Positions 43,739 through 53,128 of a stretch of DNA of 64,000 nt are shown here, piece after piece; the stretch's first letter is position 1; the number at the start of each line of letters is the position of its first letter. The notes under the pieces are model-generated. The model ran no database searches. It saw nothing but the letters and a program-made list of their open reading frames with translations, and was not told the DNA's origin. Origin of the DNA: HR10 sp964615335 (GTDB taxonomy: Bacteria > Acidobacteriota > Blastocatellia > HR10); assembly GCA_964615335.1 (NCBI GenBank), contig CAZTMT010000004.1, positions 124,001-188,000 of the forward strand, in the 5' to 3' direction. The position numbers were made by a program, and so were the translations under genes.

Positions 43739-46219
43739 ATGGTCTGCAGACATCTCTCGGCCGAAGAAGTGTATCGCGCTTGCGATCCCAGTGCCTTCGA
43801 TTTCGAGACGACCGAGCATCTCCCCCCTCCCGAAGGATTCATCGGGCAGAAGCGGGCGGTTTCGGCGATCCGGTTCGGTCTGCGGATGAAGAGTCACGGA
43901 TATAACCTTTTTCTCACGGGACCTCCGGGGACGGGGCGGACGAGCCTGATTCGCGCCATGCTGGAGGAGATCGCGCGGGATCGGCCCGTGCCCGGAGACA
44001 TCTGTCTCGTGCAGAATTTCCGCGATCCCGATCGGCCGCGCGCCCTCTATCTGCCGGCGGGTATGGGGCGTCAGCTCCGACGCGATATGGAGGGGCTGGT
44101 CGAACATCTCAAGCGGGAGATCCCCCGAGCGCTGGAGAGCAAAGAGTATCAGGAACAGCAGACCGGGATCATGCGTCAGTATCAGCGCCAAAGCGCCGCG
44201 CTGTTTGAGGAGCTGGAGCGGCAGGCCAGTCGCGAGGGCATTCAGATCCGGGTCACGCCGGCAGGTATCATGACCGTGCTCGTGCACAACGGCAAGCCCC
44301 TCACCGAGGAGGAGTACGAAGCGCTCGATGAGCAGACCAAGGAGCAAGTGCGCCGGAAGATGGAGCAATTCAACGAGCAGGTCGCCGAATTGCTCGACCG
44401 CGTCCGGGCTCTGGAGCGCGAGGCGCGCCAGAAGGCGGATGAGCTGGAGCAGTGGACGTTGCTTTTTGTCGTCAAACGGCTCGTGGATAACCTTCGCCTG
44501 AAATACGCCAACTATCCGGAGGTCCTCGAGTATCTGGAGCAGGTTCAGGAGAACATCCTGCAGGAGCGCGAGAAGTTTCGCCCGCGACCTCAGGTCGCGC
44601 CTCCCGGGATCGCCCCGGACGAGCGCGCGGCCTTCCTCGAATACCAGGTGAACGTTCTGGTAGACAATTCCGGCACGCAGGGAGCGCCTATTGTCTTCGA
44701 GCCCAATCCCACCTACACGAACATGTTCGGAGCGATCGAACGCGAGGTGCGTCTGGGAGCCCTTGTGACGGATTTCACCAAGGTCAAGGCGGGTTCACTT
44801 CTGCGCGCCAATGGGGGATTTCTGGTCGTCGAGGCGCTGGATGTCTTGAAGTATCCCTTCGTGTGGGATTCCCTCAAACGCACCCTGGAGACCGGAGAAG
44901 TGCGCATCGAGGATATCGCCACGCATTACGGACTGGTGAGCACGACGGGCATGCGTCCGGAGCCGATCCGGGTGGATGTGAAGGTCGCTCTCGTGGGCAG
45001 CCCTCTTCTGCATTATCTGCTCTACGCTTATGACGAAGACTTCCGAAAGCTCTTCAAGGTGAAGGCCGACTTCGACACGCAGATGGAGCGGACGCCGGAA
45101 AATCTCGCCCAGTACGCCTACTTCCTCAAGTCCTGCTGCGATCGCGAGGGATTGCGGCATCTGGATCGAAGCGCCGTCGCGGCGATCATCGAGTACAGCT
45201 CGCGATTGGCCGGAGATCAAACGAAGCTCTCGACGCAGTTCGGGGAGATCTCCGATCTTGTGCGCGAAGCCCACTACTGGGCCGATCAGCACGGGAGCCC
45301 CTACATCACGCGCGCGCACATCGAGCGGGCGATCGAGGAGAAGATCTTCCGCTCGAACCGTATCGAGGAGCGAATCCTGGAGATGATCGCCCGAGGCGAT
45401 ATTCTCGTGGACGTTCAGGGGGCTGTGGTTGGGCAGATCAACGGACTCGCCGTCATCCATCTGGGAGATTATGCTTTCGGGAAGCCCTCTCGCATCACGT
45501 GTCAGACGTTCATGGGGCGCGAGGGAGTCATCAACATCGAGCGACGCGCGCGCCTGAGTGGAAGCATCCACGATAAGGGCGTCTTCATCCTGAGCGGATA
45601 TCTCGGAGCGCGCTACGCGCAGGACAAGCCGCTCAGCATCGCGGCGAGCCTCGGCTTCGAGCAGTCCTATGAGCTGGTGGAGGGCGATAGCGCGTCGGCC
45701 GCCGAACTGCTCGCTCTCTTGTCGAGCCTCTCGGGCGTTCCCCTGAAGCAGAACCTCGCCATCACGGGCTCGATCAATCAGAAGGGGCAGCTCCAGCCCA
45801 TCGGCGGCGTCAACGAAAAGATCGAAGGCTTCTTTTACGTCTGCAAGGCGAAGGGCCTGACCGGCGATCAGGGCGTCGTCATCCCCCATCAAAACGTCAA
45901 GAATCTCATGCTCCGTCGGGAGGTCGTCGAGGCCATTCGCGATGGGAGATTCCATATCTACGCCGTCGAAACGGTGGACGAGGCTCTGGAATTATTCACC
46001 GGCATGCCCGCGGGCGAGCGCGACGCGAGCGGACAGTTCCCCGAAGGGACGGTGAATCACCTGGTGGACAAGCGCCTGCGCGAGCTGGCTCGCGAGGCCA
46101 AAGCGCTTGAAGAGGAAGAGGAGAGCGAGGGGGCCGAAGGTGGAGGAGAAGCGCAGCGCTTCCCGAAGAAACGCGGCGCGACGCGCTCCCGACGCGCGTC
46201 GGGCAGACGCCGACGGTGA
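43739..46219 (+). CDS. Lon-related ATP-dependent protease (AAA + S16 domain, YcbZ-like)
   Basis: An 826-residue protein of the Lon-related AAA_32/S16 family (YcbZ-like), with an N-terminal ATPase domain, a long coiled-coil insert (about 110-280), the second AAA part, and a C-terminal Lon protease domain. The catalytic Ser lies in EGDSASAAE (about 648-656) and Lys in GGVNEKIEGF (about 692-701). The P-loop reads GPPGTGRTS, so the expected Lys is Arg. The C-terminal 45 residues are acidic then strongly basic (RRASGRRRR). ATG 43739 follows GAGGAGGAG. It lies alone between ccsA and an aminotransferase gene. Substrates unknown. Confidence 0.9.
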   Translation: MVCRHLSAEEVYRACDPSAFDFETTEHLPPPEGFIGQKRAVSAIRFGLRMKSHGYNLFLTGPPGTGRTSLIRAMLEEIARDRPVPGDICLVQNFRDPDRPRALYLPAGMGRQLRRDMEGLVEHLKREIPRALESKEYQEQQTGIMRQYQRQSAALFEELERQASREGIQIRVTPAGIMTVLVHNGKPLTEEEYEALDEQTKEQVRRKMEQFNEQVAELLDRVRALEREARQKADELEQWTLLFVVKRLVDNLRLKYANYPEVLEYLEQVQENILQEREKFRPRPQVAPPGIAPDERAAFLEYQVNVLVDNSGTQGAPIVFEPNPTYTNMFGAIEREVRLGALVTDFTKVKAGSLLRANGGFLVVEALDVLKYPFVWDSLKRTLETGEVRIEDIATHYGLVSTTGMRPEPIRVDVKVALVGSPLLHYLLYAYDEDFRKLFKVKADFDTQMERTPENLAQYAYFLKSCCDREGLRHLDRSAVAAIIEYSSRLAGDQTKLSTQFGEISDLVREAHYWADQHGSPYITRAHIERAIEEKIFRSNRIEERILEMIARGDILVDVQGAVVGQINGLAVIHLGDYAFGKPSRITCQTFMGREGVINIERRARLSGSIHDKGVFILSGYLGARYAQDKPLSIAASLGFEQSYELVEGDSASAAELLALLSSLSGVPLKQNLAITGSINQKGQLQPIGGVNEKIEGFFYVCKAKGLTGDQGVVIPHQNVKNLMLRREVVEAIRDGRFHIYAVETVDEALELFTGMPAGERDASGQFPEGTVNHLVDKRLRELAREAKALEEEEESEGAEGGGEAQRFPKKRGATRSRRASGRRRR

Positions 46220-46243
46220 GACCTCTGAAGGGAGAGCGGCGCC

Positions 46244-47422
46244 ATGGAAAGAGCGGAACTGAAGCGAAGGACGTCATTCATAACAGATCGGTTCACCGAA
46301 TCCGTGATCCGCGAGATGACGCGCCTGGCCATGGAATACGAGGCGATCAATCTCGCTCAGGGGTTCCCTGACTTCCCGGCTCCGGAGGAGATCAAGCAGG
46401 CAGCCATCGAGGCGATTCGAGCGGACATCAACCAGTACGCCATCACGTGGGGAGCGAAGTCCTTCCGCGAGGCCATCGCGGAGAAGGTGCGATGGTCCCT
46501 GGGCCTGGAAGTGGATCCCGAGCGGGAGATCACCGTCACCTGCGGCGCGACCGAAGCCATGATCGCCAGCATGCTGGCCGTCATCAATCCGGGCGATGAG
46601 GTCATCATCTTCGAGCCCTTTTACGAGAACTATGGACCCGATGCGATCCTCTCGGGCGCGCGGCCGCGGTACGTCTCCCTCTCTCCGCCGGACTGGCGCT
46701 TCGATCCGGATGAGCTGCGCGCGGCCTTCACGCCGCGCACAAAGGCGATCGTCATCAATACGCCGAATAATCCAACGGGTAAGGTCTTCACGCGCGAGGA
46801 GCTGGAGTTCATCGCCGACCTCTGTCTGCAATGGGATGTGCTGGCGATCACCGATGAGATCTACGAGCACATCCTCTATGATGGAGCGCAGCACATCGCC
46901 CTGGCCACGCTCGATGGGATGCGCGAGCGGACGATCACGATCAACGGTCTCTCGAAGACCTACAGCGTGACGGGCTGGCGCATCGGATACGCCATCGCCC
47001 CTCCGGATCTCACCTCGGCGATTCGCAAGGTGCATGATTTCCTCACCGTGGGAGCCGCCGCTCCCCTTCAAGAGGCCGGAGCGGTCGCCCTGCGTCTGCC
47101 CCGCTCCTATTACGAACGGCTCGCCGCCGAGTATGCCGCGCGACGCGATCTGTTGCTGGGCGCCCTGCGGTCCGCTGGCTTCGGCGTCTACGTGCCGCGC
47201 GGAGCTTATTACATCATGACCGACATCAGCCCCTTCGGATTCCCAGACGATGTGACCTTCGCTCATTACCTGGTTCGGGAGATCGGCGTCGCCGTCGTCC
47301 CCGGCAGCAGCTTCTATGAAAATCCGGAGAAGGGGCGTCAGCAGGTCCGCTTCTGCTTCTGCAAGACCGAGGAGACGCTGAACGCCGCTGCCGAGCGGCT
47401 CATGAGATTACGGGCCCGGTGA
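46244..47422 (+). CDS. Class I/II pyridoxal-phosphate aminotransferase
   Basis: A 392-residue aminotransferase of the kynurenine/glutamine-type branch. Visible: NLAQGFPDFPAPEEIKQAA, TCGATEAMIASMLAV (PLP phosphate-binding), NTPNNPTGKVF, DEIYEHILYD, and the PLP Lys in NGLSKTYSVTGWRIGY. The N-terminus fits the family from ATG 46244 on. Substrate is probably an aromatic, sulfur-containing or glutamine-type amino acid but cannot be fixed from the sequence. It follows the Lon-related gene by 24 bases and may be in the same transcript. It ends 23 bases inside the convergent flavoprotein gene. Confidence 0.92.
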   Translation: MERAELKRRTSFITDRFTESVIREMTRLAMEYEAINLAQGFPDFPAPEEIKQAAIEAIRADINQYAITWGAKSFREAIAEKVRWSLGLEVDPEREITVTCGATEAMIASMLAVINPGDEVIIFEPFYENYGPDAILSGARPRYVSLSPPDWRFDPDELRAAFTPRTKAIVINTPNNPTGKVFTREELEFIADLCLQWDVLAITDEIYEHILYDGAQHIALATLDGMRERTITINGLSKTYSVTGWRIGYAIAPPDLTSAIRKVHDFLTVGAAAPLQEAGAVALRLPRSYYERLAAEYAARRDLLLGALRSAGFGVYVPRGAYYIMTDISPFGFPDDVTFAHYLVREIGVAVVPGSSFYENPEKGRQQVRFCFCKTEETLNAAAERLMRLRAR

Positions 47423-48575
47423 GCGAGCGCGCGAACGACCCCAACAGAAGCCGCAGCAGCACGCGTTGCGCGCGTTCCCCTTGAGGGAGACGCGAGAGGA
47501 CAAGCTCCCTCATCTCCTGCTGAAGGGCGAGGGGGCGAAGGAGCCGGCCAACACCCCATCGCCAGAGAAAGAGCCTTCGGGAGGCGCGCGCGATATCGGG
47601 GATGAGCCGCGTCGGATCGCCTCGTCCGAAGGCTTCATCTACGCGAGCAGCCGTCACGAGACCGCTCGCCAGAGCCAGGCTCATACCCTGACCGAGGAAG
47701 GGATCGCTTTGTGCGGCGGCATCTCCGATGGCCAGATGAGCGCAGGTCTTCGCGCGACATTCGAACGTCAGGGGACCACAGCCCAGAAGTGCGCCCTCCG
47801 GTCGAGCCCGACGCAGTTTCTCTCGGGCCAGGGGGTTTTGCGCGATCGTCGCCTCCAGGAGGCGCTCGAGGCGATGTCCCGCGCGTCGCATCACATCCTG
47901 CGTGGTGAGAGCGCAGAGATTGCAGAGTCCGTCTTCGATGTGCACCAGACCGCCGTACCCGGAGGGATAGAAGTACAGCTCGACGGCCTCCTGGATCCCT
48001 TCGACTCCCCGCAGGTGCACGCTGAAGGCGAAAAGTCGCGAGCTGACGCAGCGCCGATTCGCCCCGGGCTGGAGGACGCGCGATCTGCCACTGGCATCAA
48101 TGACAAGCGAAGCCTGAAAGGAAATCAGCTTCTCCGAAGCGCGCGGGCGTCCCTTGACGCCCACGACTCTTTCCCCTCGCAGGATCGGAGCTATGACGCA
48201 CACGCCCTCCAGGACCTCGGCCCCCCGATCTCGCGCATGCTCCAGAAGCCGGTGATCGAGCGCAGCGCGACTGATTCCCAGGCCGAAGCCCACGCCCTCG
48301 GGGAATCGGTTCAGGGGGATGCGCCACGTGCGCCCGCGCGTGGAGACGAAAACGGCCTGGCGCACAGGCTGCGCTCCCCGAGCGAGGACCGATTCGAGCA
48401 CGCCCAGTCGGTGCAGGAGCGCGACGCCCTCGGGCGCGAGAAATTCGCCGCAGAGTTTGCGGCGCGGGAACGTCTTCCGTTCCAGCACGCCCACGCGATA
48501 GCCGCGCGCGGCCAAAGAAGCGGCCAGCGTGGAACCCGCCGGTCCTCCTCCGATGACAAGCACGTCCCAGCTCAT
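47400..48575 (-). CDS. FAD-dependent oxidoreductase, geranylgeranyl-reductase/halogenase-like
   Basis: A 391-residue flavoprotein. The FAD-binding start is VLVIGGGPAGSTLAASLAARGYRV (shown here only as GGGPAGSTLA, about 9-18), followed by LERKTFPRRKLCGEFLAPEG typical of geranylgeranyl reductase-like enzymes, and GDAAAQSDPFLGQGMSLAL near residue 285. Such enzymes reduce isoprenoid chains or hydroxylate polyketide-type rings. Third gene of a minus-strand operon: its start overlaps the methyltransferase stop by ATGA. Long upstream open frame to 49043 is not used. Confidence 0.88.
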   Translation of the reverse strand: MSWDVLVIGGGPAGSTLAASLAARGYRVGVLERKTFPRRKLCGEFLAPEGVALLHRLGVLESVLARGAQPVRQAVFVSTRGRTWRIPLNRFPEGVGFGLGISRAALDHRLLEHARDRGAEVLEGVCVIAPILRGERVVGVKGRPRASEKLISFQASLVIDASGRSRVLQPGANRRCVSSRLFAFSVHLRGVEGIQEAVELYFYPSGYGGLVHIEDGLCNLCALTTQDVMRRAGHRLERLLEATIAQNPLAREKLRRARPEGALLGCGPLTFECRAKTCAHLAIGDAAAQSDPFLGQGMSLALASGLVTAARVDEAFGRGDPTRLIPDIARASRRLFLWRWGVGRLLRPLALQQEMRELVLSRLPQGERAQRVLLRLLLGSFARSLTGPVIS

Positions 48576-49291
48576 CGCTTCCCGACGAGGATGAAGCGGT
48601 AGGGGAAGTGACAGTAGAGCGCGAACGCCCGAAGGCCCAGCTTCTTGCTCCACTCCGTGCACTCGCGCACGGTGAATCCCCGGAGGATGGAGATCGGACC
48701 ATCGTGGCGCACGAGCCGACTCCGAAAGACCAGACGCGAGAGCGCGCGAAATCCATAGTACGAGAGGGGATGTCGCCGCAGATCGTTGATGAGGAAAGCC
48801 TCGCGCGCCAGCTCGGCGACATGCTGCAGGAAAGGGAGGATCTGCTCGTCCTCCAGATGATGCAGGAACTCCGTCGCGAGGACGAAATCGAAAGCGTCGC
48901 GGGGGAAGGGGAGCCGAAGCGCATCCGCACGAACCAGTGCGATCTCCGGATACGAGACGATCGTTCGGCGCGCGTATTCTAAGACGGGCCCACCGAGATC
49001 CAACGCGACGATCTCGACGCGCCGCCGTCGTCGTCGCGCCCATCGAGCGATCGCACGAGGAATATCGGCCGCGCCCGTCGCGATATCCAGGATCCGCACC
49101 GGAGAACGCGGCAGGCGCTCGATCATCGGGAAGAGGTGGCGCGCCAAAGAGGATGTCACGCGCAAGAGGGCGTTGATGCGCTCCAGATCTTTGAGAGCCG
49201 CTGCGACGTCCTCGGGCGAGGCCGCGGGATCATCCATCCACTCCCGCGCTCGCGCGCGCTTGGAGAAATCGGGGAACATCCCCCAGCTCAT
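48572..49291 (-). CDS. SAM-dependent class I methyltransferase
   Basis: A 239-residue methyltransferase. The SAM-binding motif I is ILDIATGAADIP (about 68-79), with VEIVALDLGGPVLEYAR as motif II and FDFVLATEFLHHLEDEQILP as motif III. It lies between the ketosynthase and the flavoprotein gene, overlapping each by an ATGA, so the three are translated in a coupled series. In this place it could methylate an oxygen or carbon on a polyketide- or isoprenoid-like product (inference). Arg-rich segments (ARWARRRRRRVE) lie after motif I. Confidence 0.88.
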   Translation of the reverse strand: MSWGMFPDFSKRARAREWMDDPAASPEDVAAALKDLERINALLRVTSSLARHLFPMIERLPRSPVRILDIATGAADIPRAIARWARRRRRRVEIVALDLGGPVLEYARRTIVSYPEIALVRADALRLPFPRDAFDFVLATEFLHHLEDEQILPFLQHVAELAREAFLINDLRRHPLSYYGFRALSRLVFRSRLVRHDGPISILRGFTVRECTEWSKKLGLRAFALYCHFPYRFILVGKR

Positions 49292-50559
49292 GCGTCATCC
49301 CGGCCGACGACGAGCGCCGCATTCTTGGAGCCGAAGCTGAGACAGTTGACCAGGGCCACGCGCACGTGCGCTCTCCGGCCCTGATGGGGCACGTAATCGA
49401 GATCGCACTCCGGATCCGGCTCATCGAGATTGAGCGTCGGATGGATGAAACCCTCCTGCAGAGCCAGAAGCGCAGCGGCCAAACCGGCCGCGCCGCAAGC
49501 TCCTTGCGGATGGCCGATCAGAGATTTCGTCGCGCTCATGGGGATGCGATAGGCTTGTTCGCCGAAGGCGAGCTTCACGGCGCGCGTCTCGATCCGATCG
49601 TTGAGAACAGTAGAGGTTCCGTGCAGGTTGATGTAATCCACGTCGAAAGGGGTGAGGCCGGCCTCCTCCAGCGCCAACCGCATGGCGCGCGCCGGTTCCT
49701 GGCCGCTCTCATCCACGCGCACGCGGTGATGCGCGTCGCACGTGGCTCCGTATCCGAGGATCTCGGCGTAGATCTTCGCCCCGCGACGTCGCGCGCGTTC
49801 CCGCTCCTCGACGATGAAGATCCACGCTCCTTCGCCGAGAACAAATCCGTCGCGATCTCGGCTGAAGGGGCGCGAAGCGCGTTCGGGCGCATGGTTCCAT
49901 GAGCTGGTGAGCGCGCGCATGCCACAGAAAGCCGTCAGGATGCCGTGCGAGAGCGGAGCGTCCACGCCTCCGGTGACGACGACATCGGCCCGTCCAAGCT
50001 GAACAGCCTGCGCGGCATAGGCGATGGCGTCGGTCGCGCTCGCGCATCCGGTCGAGATGACGTGGCTCATCCCATGCAATCCGAAAGCCGTCGAGATCTC
50101 ACTGGAGAGCGTCCCGATCGTGGAGCTGGCGATCGTGTAGATGCTCGCGCGCTTGGTCTCGCCCGTGAAGTAGTAGCGGTACTGTCGTTCGGTGAACTCC
50201 AGCCCGCCGCCTCCGCTGCCGAGAATCACGGCGATCCGTTGCCTCTCCTGGCGGGAGAGAGCATCGGGATGAATTCCCGCATCGGAGAACGCTTCGCGTG
50301 TCGCCCAGAGAGCCATCGGCACGACGCGCGGCAGATGTTGGCGTTCTTTCGGCGGGATGATCTCATACACATCTATCCCCTTGACTTCGGCTGCGATCTG
50401 CACGGGCAAGTCCGAGGCATCGAAGCGCGTGATCTGTCCGATGCCACTGCGCCCCTCTTTCAGAGCATTCCAGAACTGCTCTCGTCCGATGCCGTTGGGA
50501 CTCAGGCAGCCGATCCCCGTGATGACCGCTCGGCGGAGAGAAACCGGTTCGCGTCGCAT
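49288..50559 (-). CDS. Beta-ketoacyl-ACP synthase (FabF-like)
   Basis: A 423-residue condensing enzyme. The Cys-His-His triad is complete: nucleophile in STGCASATDA (about 165-174), LHGTST (about 305-310), and KSLIGHPQGACGAAG (about 337-351) with the catalytic Lys and His. It therefore should condense acyl-ACP or acyl-thioester with malonyl units. It differs from housekeeping FabF in lacking adjacent acpP/fabD/fabG and in being coupled to a methyltransferase and a flavoprotein. A housekeeping role cannot be excluded. Rare for its place, its ATG 50559 has no clear ribosome binding site. Confidence 0.88.
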   Translation of the reverse strand: MRREPVSLRRAVITGIGCLSPNGIGREQFWNALKEGRSGIGQITRFDASDLPVQIAAEVKGIDVYEIIPPKERQHLPRVVPMALWATREAFSDAGIHPDALSRQERQRIAVILGSGGGGLEFTERQYRYYFTGETKRASIYTIASSTIGTLSSEISTAFGLHGMSHVISTGCASATDAIAYAAQAVQLGRADVVVTGGVDAPLSHGILTAFCGMRALTSSWNHAPERASRPFSRDRDGFVLGEGAWIFIVEERERARRRGAKIYAEILGYGATCDAHHRVRVDESGQEPARAMRLALEEAGLTPFDVDYINLHGTSTVLNDRIETRAVKLAFGEQAYRIPMSATKSLIGHPQGACGAAGLAAALLALQEGFIHPTLNLDEPDPECDLDYVPHQGRRAHVRVALVNCLSFGSKNAALVVGRDDA

Positions 50560-50688
50560 AAACCGTTCCTCGCTACGCCCCCACTCCCTCGCCTTGCGCG
50601 TTTCAGTTTATCACGGCGGCACGCGAGGGGGGAAGAGCATCCGGATCTTCACGGAGGGGGCCATCGGCTGAGGACGGGGAACGCTCCT

Positions 50689-51621
50689 TCAGCGAGGGGG
50701 GCTTGAGGCTTTCGGCTTTTCAACGGGAAGGTCTTCGCGAGTGCTCCAATCCTGCCAGGATCCGTAGTAGGTGCGGCTCTTCGTGTATCCGAGCAAACGC
50801 AGGACGAAAAGCGTGTGGGCGGCGCGCCCTCCTCCCTGACAGTAGGTGATGATCTCTTTGTCCCGGGTGATGCCGTGCTCTTCGTAGAGCCGGCGCAACT
50901 CGGATGCCGGCTTGAAGACCTTCACATCGTCTCCCGTCAGATTCTCCCGCCACTCGATGTTGATCGCTCCCGGGATGTGCCCGCCGCGCGCTCCGAGCAC
51001 GCGCTCGCCCCGATATTCTTCAGGAGATCGCGCATCAATGAGGACGACAGCCTCTGCGCGAAGTTTGCGCGCCACTTCCGGCGCCGTGCAGATCGTCGGA
51101 GGATTCGTGCGAATGGAGAACTCCGCTTTCGGGAAGTGCGGGACATCGCGACTCACCGGACGTCCCTCCTTCAGCCACTTCGGCCACCCTCCGTTCAGGA
51201 GGCTGCACGCTGTGTGTCCGTAATAATCGAAGACGAACCACAGCCGGGCCGCCGCTTGCCCGCCCACGTCGTCATAGGCGATCACGCGCGTGCGATTGCT
51301 GATGCCCAGCTCGCTCATCAGGGCAGCGAAACGCTCCGGCGGGGGAACGTAGAGGAGGCGGTCTTCAGGGTTTCGCAAAGCCCCCACATCCAGGTGGACG
51401 GCATTGGGGATGTGCCCCTGCGCGTACGCTTCGGCTGAACGCACGTCCACGATGCGAATGTCCGGATCGGAGAGATGTTCGGCGAGCCATGCCGTCTCGA
51501 CGAGCATCTCCGGATGGGCGTAGTCTTCGGGGGAAGCCGCACTTCTGGAGCCGAGCACCAGCAGGGCGCTCAAGCCCAGAAGCCACAAGAGCCTTCTCTG
51601 TGACATCCGTATGGTTTTCAT
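50689..51621 (-). CDS. Exported sulfurtransferase (two rhodanese domains)
   Basis: A 310-residue protein with an N-terminal signal peptide (about 1-29) and two rhodanese domains (about 40-165 and 180-295). The C-terminal active-site loop is YCQGGGRAAH with the persulfide Cys; the N-terminal domain has AYDDVGGQAAARLWF in place of a Cys loop, as in thiosulfate/3-mercaptopyruvate sulfurtransferases. GAGG lies eight bases before ATG 51621. Such enzymes move sulfane sulfur; being exported, this one would act in the periplasm. The gene lies 104 bases downstream of atpE, past its terminator. The 129-bp gap to the ketosynthase gene (50560-50688) shows nothing. Confidence 0.88.
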   Translation of the reverse strand: MKTIRMSQRRLLWLLGLSALLVLGSRSAASPEDYAHPEMLVETAWLAEHLSDPDIRIVDVRSAEAYAQGHIPNAVHLDVGALRNPEDRLLYVPPPERFAALMSELGISNRTRVIAYDDVGGQAAARLWFVFDYYGHTACSLLNGGWPKWLKEGRPVSRDVPHFPKAEFSIRTNPPTICTAPEVARKLRAEAVVLIDARSPEEYRGERVLGARGGHIPGAINIEWRENLTGDDVKVFKPASELRRLYEEHGITRDKEIITYCQGGGRAAHTLFVLRLLGYTKSRTYYGSWQDWSTREDLPVEKPKASSPPR

Positions 51622-51681
51622 CGCTGGATCCTCATGTGCGCTCGGGATGTCGGAGGAATGCCCGTCCCGGCATCTCCTTCC

Positions 51682-51716
51682 CAAGAAGGAAGGCCCCGCG
51701 CGGCGGTGCGGGGCCT
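51682..51716 (-). terminator. Rho-independent terminator of the atp operon
   Basis: Minus-strand 9-bp stem AGGCCCCGC/GCGGGGCCT (51691-51699 with 51708-51716), then TTCCTTCTT on the minus strand, nine bases after the atpE stop. Confidence 0.75.
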
Positions 51717-51724
51717 GTTGGACC

Positions 51725-52039
51725 TCACACGACCTTCAGGAAGATGACGGCCAGCGTGAAGAGCACCAGCGTCTCGATGAACACGACCCCAATGAGCATG
51801 AGCGTCTGCAAACGCCCGCCGGCTCCGGGATTCCGCGCCACGCCTTCGCAGGCGGCGCTGATGGCGCGCGAGTCCGCGTAGGCGGCCGCCGCCGCTGCGA
51901 TCGCCATGCCGAAGGCGGCCGAGATGTACTTGAACGTCACGTCGGTGACGCCCCCTCCACCCTGCTGCGCCCACGCGGGAGTTGCCAGAAGCCCAAGCGA
52001 GCCCAGAACGATCGGAAGTTTCCGAAGTAGCGTTTTCAT
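51725..52039 (-). CDS. atpE: F0F1 ATP synthase subunit c, with signal peptide
   Basis: A 104-residue proteolipid of the membrane rotor. A signal peptide (about 1-24, cleavage after AWA) precedes a Gln/Gly stretch and the helical hairpin. Helix 1 is AAFGMAIAAAAAAYADSRA, the loop RNPGAGGR carries the conserved R-N-P, and helix 2 contains the ion-binding Glu in VVFIETLVLF. A cleavable leader on subunit c is known in some phyla, including acidobacterial relatives. Start ATG 52039 is preferred to 52042 from the position of GGAGG. Gene order atpI-atpB-atpE; the other subunits are not in this window. Confidence 0.93.
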   Translation of the reverse strand: MKTLLRKLPIVLGSLGLLATPAWAQQGGGGVTDVTFKYISAAFGMAIAAAAAAYADSRAISAACEGVARNPGAGGRLQTLMLIGVVFIETLVLFTLAVIFLKVV

Positions 52040-52264
52040 CATCTCCTCCTCTCTGTGAGATTCTCCGGGCCAGGCGGGGCGTATGAGTCCTCCCTCACCC
52101 GGTATACTTTCGCCACCCCCTTTCGGCGAAAGCTCCAGACGGTGTGGGATCTCTTGCATCCATCGCACGTTCAGTCCCGCGGCCCTTCTCCGCCCCGGGC
52201 GGAGAGCGAAAGGCAGTGCGTGGGCTCATGCCCTTGGCCCTCCGCACGGGGAAGGACATTCGAT

Positions 52265-53125
52265 TCACGCCGATTGCGCTTCCTCCTGAAGCTCGATGCG
52301 CGAGACCGCGCTCGCTTCAGCATGATGCGTCACCTCGCCGATGTAAATGATCGAGAGCATGACGAAGATGAACGTCTGCATGAGGGCGACGAACAGCCCC
52401 AGGGGCATCAACAGAACGGGCACACCCCAGGCGACGATCTGACTGAAGACGCTGGCGAGCGTCTCGTCGCCGAAGATGTTCCAGAAAAGACGCATCGAGA
52501 GCGAGATGATCCGCGCCGAATTGCTCACGATTTCGACCGGGAAGAAGAGCGGGGCGATGGCCAGAACCGGTCCGGCGAAATGGCGCAGGTACTCGATCGG
52601 CCCGTTCTCTCGCAGACCGACGTAGTTGTAGTAGAGAAACGACATGAGAGCGAGTGCGAGCGGAACATTGTAGTTGGCCGTGGGCGCGACCAGTCCCGGA
52701 ATGAGCCCCATGAGATTGCACACGCCGATGACGACGGCGAACGTCCCGATGATGGGGAAGTACTTCGATCCGTGCGGGCCGATATTCTCCCGCATCAGGT
52801 TGCGCAATCCGCTGAAGAGAAGCTCGAATACTTGCTGGCGCGGACTCGGATTCTCCAGGGAAAGGCGCCCGAGCAGCAACCGCAGCCCCACCGTGCTCAG
52901 AAGCACGGCGATGAAGAACATGACCAGGTGCGTCGGGATGGGCATCGTCGGATCGCCATGCCACTCTGCTCCGAAGAGCCCATAGAGCTTCGGCATGAGC
53001 GCCTGTTGCCACCGATAAACGGTCGGACCCAGGACATGATTGACCCATTCCACAAGGGCCGGAACGTGATGCGCTGTTCCCGATTCCGGGGCAGCGGTCA
53101 GAAGGATGTTCCCGCAGGTGAGCAT
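52265..53125 (-). CDS. atpB: F0F1 ATP synthase subunit a
   Basis: A 286-residue stator subunit forming the ion channel half-sites. The essential Arg is in SLSMRLFWNIFGDETL (about 208-223), and the C-terminal helix runs QTFIFVMLSIIYIGEV. About five to six membrane helices. It starts four bases after the atpI stop. The 225-bp stretch to atpE (52040-52264) is unusually long for this operon and shows no gene, only a possible minus-strand promoter-like AT patch near 52100. Confidence 0.95.
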   Translation of the reverse strand: MLTCGNILLTAAPESGTAHHVPALVEWVNHVLGPTVYRWQQALMPKLYGLFGAEWHGDPTMPIPTHLVMFFIAVLLSTVGLRLLLGRLSLENPSPRQQVFELLFSGLRNLMRENIGPHGSKYFPIIGTFAVVIGVCNLMGLIPGLVAPTANYNVPLALALMSFLYYNYVGLRENGPIEYLRHFAGPVLAIAPLFFPVEIVSNSARIISLSMRLFWNIFGDETLASVFSQIVAWGVPVLLMPLGLFVALMQTFIFVMLSIIYIGEVTHHAEASAVSRIELQEEAQSA

Positions 53126-53128
53126 CGC

